NCBI GenBank assembly: GCA_041674745.1
Contig: JBAYVD010000008.1
Span: forward strand, 62,001-126,000
Direction of reading: 5' to 3'
DNA length: 64,000 bases
Source of the DNA: UBA2040 sp041674745
GTDB lineage: Bacteria > Bacteroidota > Bacteroidia > Flavobacteriales_D > Crocinitomicaceae
Numbering within the stretch: the stretch's first letter is position 1; each line of letters begins with the position of its first letter. This document shows positions 1 to 6,674 of the stretch, piece by piece. A program made the position numbers and the translations under genes. The notes under the pieces are model-generated. The model had not been told where the DNA came from. It made no database searches and worked only from the letters and a program-made list of their open reading frames with translations.

Positions 1-938
1 AAGATTGCATCGCCTTTGTTGACAACCGGAGATTCATTGATACAAAAAATATACCCATCTTCTGTTGCCTTCACTTTTTTTTCTGATTTACCAAAGGGCT
101 CCGTAATCAAGCCAATCATTTCATTTTTTCGCACTTTTTGTCCGTTGACGACATAGGACAAAAACAATCCCGAATTCGACGCGCGCATCCATTTATCGGA
201 GCGCAAAACAATGGATTCCCGATTTGACAATACGTCTTCTTTGAACGAACGCATGCCCAAATGCACTAGAATCCGTTTGACACCCATAACACCTTCGTGC
301 ACCACACTTTCATCGATAGTATCCGCTTTTCCTCCTTCAAACAATAGGATTTGCTTTCCACTTTTGATCATTGCTTCCCGCAAGGATTTGGCAATCAAAT
401 TGGAATGGACAATGAAAGGCGGATTGAAAACTTTTGCCAACTCGAAACTCAAGCTATCTTTTAAAACACATCGAATTTGCGGTGCATTGTTTCGCTGGCG
501 AGCGCCTGTGTGAAAATCAATCACGTAATCCACGTGCGGTGCGATTTCTTTCAAAAATTGAAAAGCAAATTGACTCGCTAAAGAGCCATTTTTAGACCCT
601 GGAAAACTTCGATTCAAATCTCGTCCATCGGGTAAAGCTCTTGAAATATTTAAGAATCCAAAAATATTAAAAACTGGCAAACAGATCACTGTACCAGCAT
701 TCGGTTTATTGAATTTGTTGCGCACAATGCGGCGTACAATTTCAATCCCATTGATTTCATCTCCATGCATGCCGGCCATCAACAAAAGAACCGGACCTGG
801 CTTTCTAGATCTTTCAATAAAAACAGGTACTTGAACAGGCGTATGGGTATGCAATTTGGCCACATTCATGTTCAATTGATACCCTTTGCCAGGTTCAATG
901 ATTTGTCCTAAAATCTCCATTTTTGCCGTTGCATTCAT
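1..938 (-). CDS. Succinylglutamate desuccinylase/aspartoacylase-family hydrolase (3' end outside window)
   Basis: The reverse strand reads openly from an ATG at 938 to the window edge, giving about 312 residues without a stop. The N-terminal half has the zinc site of the M14-like AstE/aspartoacylase family: HGDE near residues 58-61, DLNRSFPG near 106-113, and DFHTG near 140-144. The C-terminal part resembles the beta-rich tail of the family. Members cleave amide-linked acyl or amino-acid groups with zinc. It lies one base downstream of the RimK-type ligase, so the two are almost certainly co-transcribed. That suggests it removes or trims something the ligase attaches, which is inference. An internal ATG at 920 is a possible alternative start. 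The stop codon is not in the window. Confidence 0.88.
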   Translation of the reverse strand, partial: MNATAKMEILGQIIEPGKGYQLNMNVAKLHTHTPVQVPVFIERSRKPGPVLLLMAGMHGDEINGIEIVRRIVRNKFNKPNAGTVICLPVFNIFGFLNISRALPDGRDLNRSFPGSKNGSLASQFAFQFLKEIAPHVDYVIDFHTGARQRNNAPQIRCVLKDSLSFELAKVFNPPFIVHSNLIAKSLREAMIKSGKQILLFEGGKADTIDESVVHEGVMGVKRILVHLGMRSFKEDVLSNRESIVLRSDKWMRASNSGLFLSYVVNGQKVRKNEMIGLITEPFGKSEKKVKATEDGYIFCINESPVVNKGDAI

Positions 939-939
939 C

Positions 940-1818
940 TTATTTTTGTGTATTTCGTTCGATGTAATCCACGATTTTTCCGGCTATATCCAATTTGGTC
1001 ACCGATTCAATTTCGCGCAATCCTGGAGAACTATTTACGTTCAACACCAAAGGTCCACGTTTCGATTGAATGATATCAATTCCAGCCACGCTCAACTTCA
1101 AAGCATTGGCCGCGCGAATGGCAATTTCAATTTCTTGTTCTGTCAAGTCGATTGAAACGGATTTCTTTCGTTTTGCTGTATTCGTTTGAAAATCCCGGTC
1201 TTTGTTAAAGCGTTTAATCGCTCCAACCACCTCATTGTCCACCACCATGATACGAACATCGGTTCCTTTCGCTTCCTTGATATATTCCTGAACAATTACT
1301 CTTGCTTTTACCCCGTTGAAAGCTTCCAGAACACTTTCTGCTGAAGATTTATCCTCCGCCAAAATCGAGCTAATATCATCTGATTCACGGAGTAGTTTCA
1401 TGACAACTGGCGTTCCACCAACAGAATCAAGAACATGCTCTACGTTTTTAGAATAATTCGTGAAAACCGTTTTAGGTTGACCGACTTTTGATTTTGACAA
1501 CAATTGCAAGCAACGTAATTTATCGCGAGAATGCACAATGGATCTTGAATTCGCAACGGAAAATACATTCATCATTTCAAACTGACGAACGACTGCTGTG
1601 CCGTAATACGTAACAGAAGCACCAATTCGAGGAATGATGGCATCAAAACCTTCAACATATTGATTGTTATAAAACAAAGTTGGACCACTCGGATCAATTT
1701 CAATGTTGCATTTCAAATGATTGATAACTTGAGCGGTGTAGCCACGCGCTTCAATTGTCTCGACCAAACGACGGGTAGAATACAATTCTGAATTTCGTGA
1801 TAAAATGGCAATTTTCAT
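940..1818 (-). CDS. rimK: RimK-type ATP-grasp amino-acid ligase
   Basis: 292 residues, the usual RimK length. RimK uses ATP to add glutamate to the C-terminus of ribosomal protein S6; relatives ligate other amino acids or peptides. The N-terminal segment beginning MKIAILSRN and the ATP-grasp core (KLLRESDD, VQEYIKEAKGTDVR) are typical. Near the C-terminus, Asp248 and Asn262 align without gaps to the magnesium ligands of E. coli RimK. The third ligand, Glu260 in E. coli, is Asn here (the block reads NVNSSPGL instead of EVNASPGL). The protein may therefore bind metal differently. It sits between a retropepsin-like protease and a deacylase-like hydrolase in a tight operon. Family assignment is firm; the S6 substrate is inferred. 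Confidence 0.9.
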   Translation of the reverse strand: MKIAILSRNSELYSTRRLVETIEARGYTAQVINHLKCNIEIDPSGPTLFYNNQYVEGFDAIIPRIGASVTYYGTAVVRQFEMMNVFSVANSRSIVHSRDKLRCLQLLSKSKVGQPKTVFTNYSKNVEHVLDSVGGTPVVMKLLRESDDISSILAEDKSSAESVLEAFNGVKARVIVQEYIKEAKGTDVRIMVVDNEVVGAIKRFNKDRDFQTNTAKRKKSVSIDLTEQEIEIAIRAANALKLSVAGIDIIQSKRGPLVLNVNSSPGLREIESVTKLDIAGKIVDYIERNTQK

Positions 1819-1824
1819 GAGCGA

Positions 1825-2271
1825 TTAGTTAATAAAAACTGTTGATTTTAAATTATTTAATGACAAATCAATCTTTGAAGGATCCACGATAAATCGTTTG
1901 TTTAGCAATTTCCGACCCAAAAGTATGGGGTAACGCATGCGTTTTCTTTTCGTTAACGAGAACAGTGCTTTGTACTTTTTACTGAAAAGAACAATATTGC
2001 CATAAACGAAATAGCGGTTTTCCTCTTGACCAGATGAACTGCGTACTTTCTTCGTTTTGAATGTCTCAAACGTTACAACAGTCGCTGGTAGACCATTGGC
2101 GGCAAAAAATTCAACTTTTAAAAATTCTTTACCACCTGCTTCAATCAAATCAATTTTATCGCAATGTATACTGGACGAGTAAGCCCCCGTATCAATTTTC
2201 ACCGGTACATTTACCAATCCAAAAAGAGGAAGATCTGCGTGATCTTTTCGTCCTATAATCAGTTTTTCCAT
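1825..2271 (-). CDS. RimB-type retropepsin-like protease (putative ATP-dependent zinc protease family)
   Basis: 148 residues with an aspartic-protease signature, KIDTGAYSSSIH, near residues 25-36; Asp27 would be the catalytic Asp of a retropepsin-like homodimer. A hydrophobic stretch ending in LLGRKLL near residues 116-122 fits the second conserved part of the fold. The family is annotated as ATP-dependent zinc protease (Pfam PF05618), although the motif is aspartic. In Pseudomonas the related RimB is encoded with RimK and influences S6 modification. Its start overlaps the upstream TPR stop by one base, and it ends six bases before rimK, so they form one operon. No signal peptide is seen, so a cytoplasmic role is expected. 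Confidence 0.85.
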   Translation of the reverse strand: MEKLIIGRKDHADLPLFGLVNVPVKIDTGAYSSSIHCDKIDLIEAGGKEFLKVEFFAANGLPATVVTFETFKTKKVRSSSGQEENRYFVYGNIVLFSKKYKALFSLTKRKRMRYPILLGRKLLNKRFIVDPSKIDLSLNNLKSTVFIN

Positions 2272-3011
2272 TAATTAACCATCATTTCATCCAACATTTT
2301 ACGGCAGTTTTCATCACGATCTGCCGCATACTCCATTTTTTTTTCACCTTCTTCTTCTTGACCCGAAAACAAAAGTGCTACGCCCAACTGAAAATGATAC
2401 TCCATTTTTACAGGATTCATTTCAATCAATTTTTCCCACAGGGGAATACTTTCTTTGTATTTCTCCACATTCATATAACTTGTAGCCAATGCTTCAGCTA
2501 ATGGCTCTCTGGGAGATAATTCATACGCCTTTAAATTATTTTCTAATGCTTTCTCGTAATTGGTGAATTCGCCGCCATAACTGCCACTGTAAATCATCCC
2601 TAGACTGTTGTAAATGGCCATTTCATCGGGTTTGATTTGTTTGGCTCTTTCGTAATTACTTTTTGCTTCTTGAATATCCTTGTTCAATAAATCATACTCT
2701 CCTTTGTTCAAAAAATAGAAATAGCCATCCTTATCGGCAGCCTCAAAGCCTTTTTTTGCATAAAATTTCGCCGAATCCAGCTGATTCCGGAAATTGTGCA
2801 ACAAACACAAGTTTCGCAAGATTCCAGCTTCCAATTCATTGGGTAAATTCCCTTTTCGCAAAGCCAAATGAAAAAAATCTTCAGCCTTCGTGTACTCTTC
2901 ACGGTCCATTAAATCAACACCCGTATCATTCAGGGTTTTGGCCTCTTCCGCCCTCTTGTTGGTGCAAGAAATCAGCACCGCCAATCCGATAATAAAAAAT
3001 ATCTTTTGCAT
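2271..3011 (-). CDS. TPR-repeat lipoprotein
   Basis: 246 residues from the ATG at 3011. This start is preferred over an upstream in-frame ATG at 3101 because it opens directly with a lipoprotein signal peptide, MQKIFFIIGLAVLISC, whose Cys16 would be lipidated. The mature part is a run of TPR-like helix pairs (for example NEAEEYTKAEDFFHLAL-type and YNSLGMIYSGSYGGEFTNY segments), so it is probably a scaffold at the periplasmic face of a membrane. Its stop overlaps the start of the retropepsin-like gene (TAATG), making it the first gene of the four-gene rimK operon as seen here. Why a periplasmic TPR protein travels with cytoplasmic modification enzymes is not clear. Confidence 0.8.
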   Translation of the reverse strand: MQKIFFIIGLAVLISCTNKRAEEAKTLNDTGVDLMDREEYTKAEDFFHLALRKGNLPNELEAGILRNLCLLHNFRNQLDSAKFYAKKGFEAADKDGYFYFLNKGEYDLLNKDIQEAKSNYERAKQIKPDEMAIYNSLGMIYSGSYGGEFTNYEKALENNLKAYELSPREPLAEALATSYMNVEKYKESIPLWEKLIEMNPVKMEYHFQLGVALLFSGQEEEGEKKMEYAADRDENCRKMLDEMMVN

Positions 3012-3127
3012 ATGGTCAAAATTACATTTAAAAGTGTGATTTTTGCACAAGAGAAGCAAATCTTGTGGTCGAAGAAAAAAAAGTGAAAAAATATCTGCCA
3101 ACTAGTAGCAAATAAAGAAATTCTTCG

Positions 3128-3135
3128 TAAGTTTG
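3128..3135 (+). promoter_or_regulatory. Bacteroidota -7 promoter element of rplS
   Basis: TAAGTTTG matches the TAnnTTTG consensus of the housekeeping sigma factor in Bacteroidota, 43 bases before the rplS start. No clear TTTG -33 box is seen about 20 bases upstream. Confidence 0.55.
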
Positions 3136-3178
3136 CACCCCCATTTAGGCGGAAACAAAGATATTTACAATAGAAAAG

Positions 3179-3544
3179 ATGGATATATTAAGAGAAATTC
3201 AGAACGAATTGGTGGAAATGAAGGAGTTTCCAAAATTCTCTAGCGGTGATACTGTTATCGTTTCGTATAAAATTAAAGAGGGCGCTAAAGAACGTACTCA
3301 GCAATTTCAAGGTGTTGTTTTGCAACGTAGAGGTTCAGGACCGTCTGAAACATTTACCGTTCGTAAAATGTCAGGAAACATTGGTGTAGAAAGAATCTTC
3401 CCTATTTCATCTCCGTTTTTGGAAGATGTGGTTATCACGAAAAGAGGTTCTGTTCGTAGAGCTCGTATTTTCTACTTCCGTACAAGAACTGGAAAATCTG
3501 CACGTATTCGTGAGAAACGTTCATTTCACGCGACAAAAAAATAA
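3179..3544 (+). CDS. rplS: 50S ribosomal protein L19
   Basis: 121 residues, the full length of L19. The family is recognisable throughout: FSSGDTVIVSYKIKEG near residue 20, FQGVVLQRRGSG near 43, SETFTVRKMSGNIGVERIFP, and the basic C-terminal half RRARIFYFRTRTGKSARIREKR. L19 sits at the interface of the 30S and 50S subunits. The gene appears to be transcribed alone: it has its own -7 element at 3128 and a strong terminator right behind it. The divergent TPR/rimK operon starts 168 bases upstream. In many bacteria rplS follows trmD, which is not the case here. Confidence 0.98.
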   Translation: MDILREIQNELVEMKEFPKFSSGDTVIVSYKIKEGAKERTQQFQGVVLQRRGSGPSETFTVRKMSGNIGVERIFPISSPFLEDVVITKRGSVRRARIFYFRTRTGKSARIREKRSFHATKK

Positions 3545-3567
3545 TCAAATTACTTTTGATAGTTTAA

Positions 3568-3596
3568 AAGGCTTCCATTTCGGAAGCCTTTTTTAT
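3568..3596 (+). terminator. Rho-independent terminator of rplS
   Basis: A perfect hairpin, AAGGCTTCC with GGAAGCCTT around a short ATTTC loop, is followed by a run of T. It ends just before the lysozyme gene at 3606, which must therefore have its own promoter or rely on readthrough. Confidence 0.9.
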
Positions 3597-3605
3597 TGAA
3601 TAACA

Positions 3606-4352
3606 ATGTCGGCGAAGCGAAAAAAAAGAAAACCAAAAAGAAAACAACCGAAATACATGGTGTTTTGGGCTTTCGTGCTATTGGTCCTTTTAACCGGTTT
3701 GCCAACTGCTTACTATTTCTACCGAAAAAAAAGCACCAAAACAATCAAAATAGATTTGCTTTCCACCATTCCAGAAGGATTTACATCCGTTGGGATTGAT
3801 GTTTCTCATCACCAGGGCAAAATTGATTGGCCCATGCTATTTGATGAATTGCGCTACGACACTATCATCAAATTCGTTTATTGCAAAGCCACAGAAAGCA
3901 ACGATCATTTAGACACACGTTGGGAAGAGAACCGCATGATTTTGAACAACATGGGGATTTTGAATGGTGCCTATCATTTTTTCGACCCCAAAAGTCCACC
4001 GCGTCCACAAGTAGAACATTTCTTAAGCCGATGGATTCCAAGAGATATCGATTTGCCACCCATGCTCGATGTGGAAACGGAAGGTTTTAGTGATGAGGAC
4101 TTGATCGCTAAAATGAAAATATGGTTGACAGAGGTGGAAAGAAAAACGGGCCGACGTCCTATCATCTATACTTCGCATCATTTTTTCGACACCAAATTCA
4201 AACACGATTTTAAAAACTACAATTTTTGGATTGCCTCCTACTCCAGAAAACCAGAATCGTTAAGCGACGAACGTGTACTTTATTGGCAATATTCAGAATC
4301 CGGAAAGATTCCAGGGTGCAATGAAATGGTCGATTTAAACGTGAGTAAATAA
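3606..4352 (+). CDS. Membrane-anchored GH25 lysozyme (muramidase)
   Basis: 248 residues. A very basic N-terminus (KRKKRKPKRKQPK) precedes one transmembrane helix near residues 17-38, so the catalytic domain should face the periplasm as a type II membrane protein. The rest is glycoside hydrolase family 25: GIDVSHHQG near 63-71, with the conserved Asp, and the DxE pair in MLDVETE near 153-159, which holds the catalytic Asp and Glu. Late markers are YTSHHFF and LYWQYSESG. Family members cut the MurNAc-GlcNAc bond of peptidoglycan. It ends 23 bases from the convergent PorE-like gene. A role in wall remodelling is likely; the exact process is unknown. Confidence 0.92.
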   Translation: MSAKRKKRKPKRKQPKYMVFWAFVLLVLLTGLPTAYYFYRKKSTKTIKIDLLSTIPEGFTSVGIDVSHHQGKIDWPMLFDELRYDTIIKFVYCKATESNDHLDTRWEENRMILNNMGILNGAYHFFDPKSPPRPQVEHFLSRWIPRDIDLPPMLDVETEGFSDEDLIAKMKIWLTEVERKTGRRPIIYTSHHFFDTKFKHDFKNYNFWIASYSRKPESLSDERVLYWQYSESGKIPGCNEMVDLNVSK

Positions 4353-4375
4353 AAGTCAAACTTCATTCGCATTTC

Positions 4376-6448
4376 TTACAACTTCTCAATAGAAAACTCC
4401 GTGCGTCTATTTTTTGCGCGGTTTTCTTCTGAATCGTTGGGAGCTTTCGGCATGGTTTCTCCAAATCCTTTGGATTTCAAACGAACTTTGTTGACACCTT
4501 GTGTTGCTAGATATTCTTTCACAACACGCGCTCTGTCATCAGAAAGTTTCATGTTTTGTGCATCGTCGCCTACATCATCGGTGTGACCTTGGATCACCAC
4601 ATTCACCGTTGGATTTTCTTTCAAGAAACGGGCAAATTGACGCAAAATCATTTTCGAACGTTCATTCAAATCAGCCGAAGCTGTGGTGTATAAAATGTCG
4701 TCAATCACATACGATCCGCCGACTTTCAGTTTCTCGACTTCCATGTCTTTTCCTTTGACGGAAACTTCCTTCACTTTTTGAACGGCTTTGATTTCTTCTT
4801 TGGTAATCAATTTTGCCGAAAATGCATGACCTTCCTTTTTGGCAGCCACCATGACATCTTTTTCTTTGTCTAGCTTAACTACCGCTGCATATTTACCGTC
4901 ATCTCCATTCACTTTGAATTTTTGCACTTCTTCGTTGTCTCCATAAGAAACTTCGATTTCAGCACCTGAAATGGCGTTGCCATCTTTGTCAGCCAATTGA
5001 CCTTTCATAATCATCACAGGTGTTGGTCGCGCTTCTTCGTACAATTCAAATCCATAAATATTCCAATCACCACCTACTCTCGAAGAGAAATAAGCCAATT
5101 CTCCGTCTGTAGAAACGAAGATGCCCAATTCGTCGTCGGGTGAATTGATTGGTTCGCCAATGTTCACTGGCTTGGACCATTTTCCATCTACTTTTTTACA
5201 ATAGAAAATATCCGTTCCTCCAGCGCCTTTTCGGGTATCCGTACTCGTTGATACAAAATAAAACGTTTCATTGTCTTGGTGAATGAAAGGACTTTTGTCT
5301 TTACCCGCGGTATTAACCTCATCAAAAGGTCGAGCCAAGCCCCAGGATCCATCTGGTTTTCTTTCAGAAATGTAAATGTCGTTGTCGCGAGAATTTTTTC
5401 GTACGCTGGTAAAATATAAGGTATTTCCGTCGGCAGAAACAGAAGGTTGTCCTTCCCAGCCATCAATCGTATTGATATTCGAACCCAATGATTCTAGTGG
5501 CGTCCAATTGTAATCATTCCCCCCTTTTCCTGAGCGCGAATAGGTAGTTTGGTACAAGTCACAATTCAAATAATCTTGCCCTCTCACCTCTTCTTTCTTA
5601 CAAGCACAAATGATCATTTCTTTGTTATCGATGGACATGGTTGCCGCGCCATAACTCGTAAACTCACCATTGTTGAATGGCGCTTTGAAAGGATTTCCTT
5701 TGTCAAATGGCGTTTTCATTTCTGGTCGATAGGAAAAGGTAAATTCTTCGACAATTCGCCCTACCATATCTCCCAAATTTCTTCTATCCACTTTTCGCGT
5801 GTAGAACATGAGCTCGTTGTCTGGCGAAATCATTGGGAAATATTCATCAAGCGTAGAACTTACATTTTGAACTCTAAACGGTGAATACGGTACTTTCTTT
5901 GGTGCTTCGGAAGCTACTGGAGCCGATTTCATTTCTTTCAATACTCCTTTTGCATCCGACAACATTTTTCCAAAATCATTGGGAAAACGGCTATTGTCCT
6001 CATTTTTATAGGCTAGAAATTTTTCAAACCAAGCGATGGAAGACTCTTTGTCTTTTTGCAAGTATTTTACGACGCCCAAATAATAGAAAGTTCCTGCATT
6101 GTATGCTTCACAACGATCGAGCACTTCTTTGAACATTTGTTCGGCCTTCACGAAACTTTTATCCCCGCGAGCTGGCGAATCATCTGTCTGGTAATAATTC
6201 ATGCCTTGGTTGAAGGCATAGACACCGTATTCATAATACGCCATCGCATTGTCGGGTTCAGCTTCCATGGCTTTATTAAAGAAGTTGACTGCCGCCTGCA
6301 AACTTTCAGAATTGACTGCCATTTCAATCATTTTCTGCGTTTTCTTGGCTGGTGGATTGCAATTGACGTTTGTTTCTTCTTCGCCTTGCGCAAAAGCAAG
6401 TGTGGAGAAGAATAGTACAGAAATACTGAGAAGGTAGTGTTTCACCAT
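4376..6448 (-). CDS. PorE-like TPR/beta-propeller/CRD/OmpA protein
   Basis: 690 residues beginning with a signal peptide (MVKHYLLSISVLFFSTLAFA). The order of parts is: TPR helices near 40-160, WD40-like PD40 beta-propeller blades near 200-460 (repeats such as SPDNELMFYT, SADGNTLYFTS, STDGELAYFSS), a carboxypeptidase-regulatory-like domain near 475-560, and a C-terminal OmpA domain with the peptidoglycan-binding pattern QGHTDDVGD...LSDDRA near 620-640. This is the order reported for PorE of Porphyromonas, a type IX secretion component that ties the outer membrane to peptidoglycan. Three predicted type IX cargo proteins lie in the window. Unlike PorE, no lipobox Cys follows the signal peptide. 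Paralogues with this layout are common, so PorE itself is not certain. Confidence 0.82.
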   Translation of the reverse strand: MVKHYLLSISVLFFSTLAFAQGEEETNVNCNPPAKKTQKMIEMAVNSESLQAAVNFFNKAMEAEPDNAMAYYEYGVYAFNQGMNYYQTDDSPARGDKSFVKAEQMFKEVLDRCEAYNAGTFYYLGVVKYLQKDKESSIAWFEKFLAYKNEDNSRFPNDFGKMLSDAKGVLKEMKSAPVASEAPKKVPYSPFRVQNVSSTLDEYFPMISPDNELMFYTRKVDRRNLGDMVGRIVEEFTFSYRPEMKTPFDKGNPFKAPFNNGEFTSYGAATMSIDNKEMIICACKKEEVRGQDYLNCDLYQTTYSRSGKGGNDYNWTPLESLGSNINTIDGWEGQPSVSADGNTLYFTSVRKNSRDNDIYISERKPDGSWGLARPFDEVNTAGKDKSPFIHQDNETFYFVSTSTDTRKGAGGTDIFYCKKVDGKWSKPVNIGEPINSPDDELGIFVSTDGELAYFSSRVGGDWNIYGFELYEEARPTPVMIMKGQLADKDGNAISGAEIEVSYGDNEEVQKFKVNGDDGKYAAVVKLDKEKDVMVAAKKEGHAFSAKLITKEEIKAVQKVKEVSVKGKDMEVEKLKVGGSYVIDDILYTTASADLNERSKMILRQFARFLKENPTVNVVIQGHTDDVGDDAQNMKLSDDRARVVKEYLATQGVNKVRLKSKGFGETMPKAPNDSEENRAKNRRTEFSIEKL

Positions 6449-6565
6449 AATTTGATAAGAATTTCAACATACGGAACGCAAGAACTGTTCCAATATTTTA
6501 AAACGGATTTGACGGAAAAAGTTACGTTTAAGACGAAAAAAGTATTTTTCTAGGTCTTTGAGTTT

Positions 6566-6598
6566 TCCTCCCCCTGCGTCCCCATCCAAAGGGGGAAA
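6566..6598 (-). repeat. REP-like palindromic repeat, copy 1 (reverse orientation)
   Basis: Read on the minus strand this stretch begins TTTCCCCCTTTGGATGGGGA and ends AGGGGGAGGA. Apart from a few bases it is the same sequence as the copy at 6632-6668, in the opposite orientation. The arms pair imperfectly. Confidence 0.75.
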
Positions 6599-6631
6599 TT
6601 AAAAATTCAATTTAAAAATTATTAGAGAATT

Positions 6632-6668
6632 GATCCTCCCCCTTTGAAGGGGACAAAGGGGGAGGATT
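6632..6668 (+). repeat. REP-like palindromic repeat, copy 2
   Basis: A perfect 14-base stem, ATCCTCCCCCTTTG and CAAAGGGGGAGGAT, encloses the 7-base loop AAGGGGA. It ends seven bases before the lon stop, so it may also act as a transcription stop or 3' mRNA stabiliser for lon, though no clean T-run follows in the lon direction. With copy 1 it forms an inverted pair separated by about 33 bases of AT-rich sequence. Confidence 0.8.
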
Positions 6669-6674
6669 TTCTAT

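Noticed and set aside
2061..2258. Plus-strand frame opposite the retropepsin-like gene
   Set aside because: It has no motif and lies entirely within a well-supported gene on the other strand, as do many similar short frames in this window.
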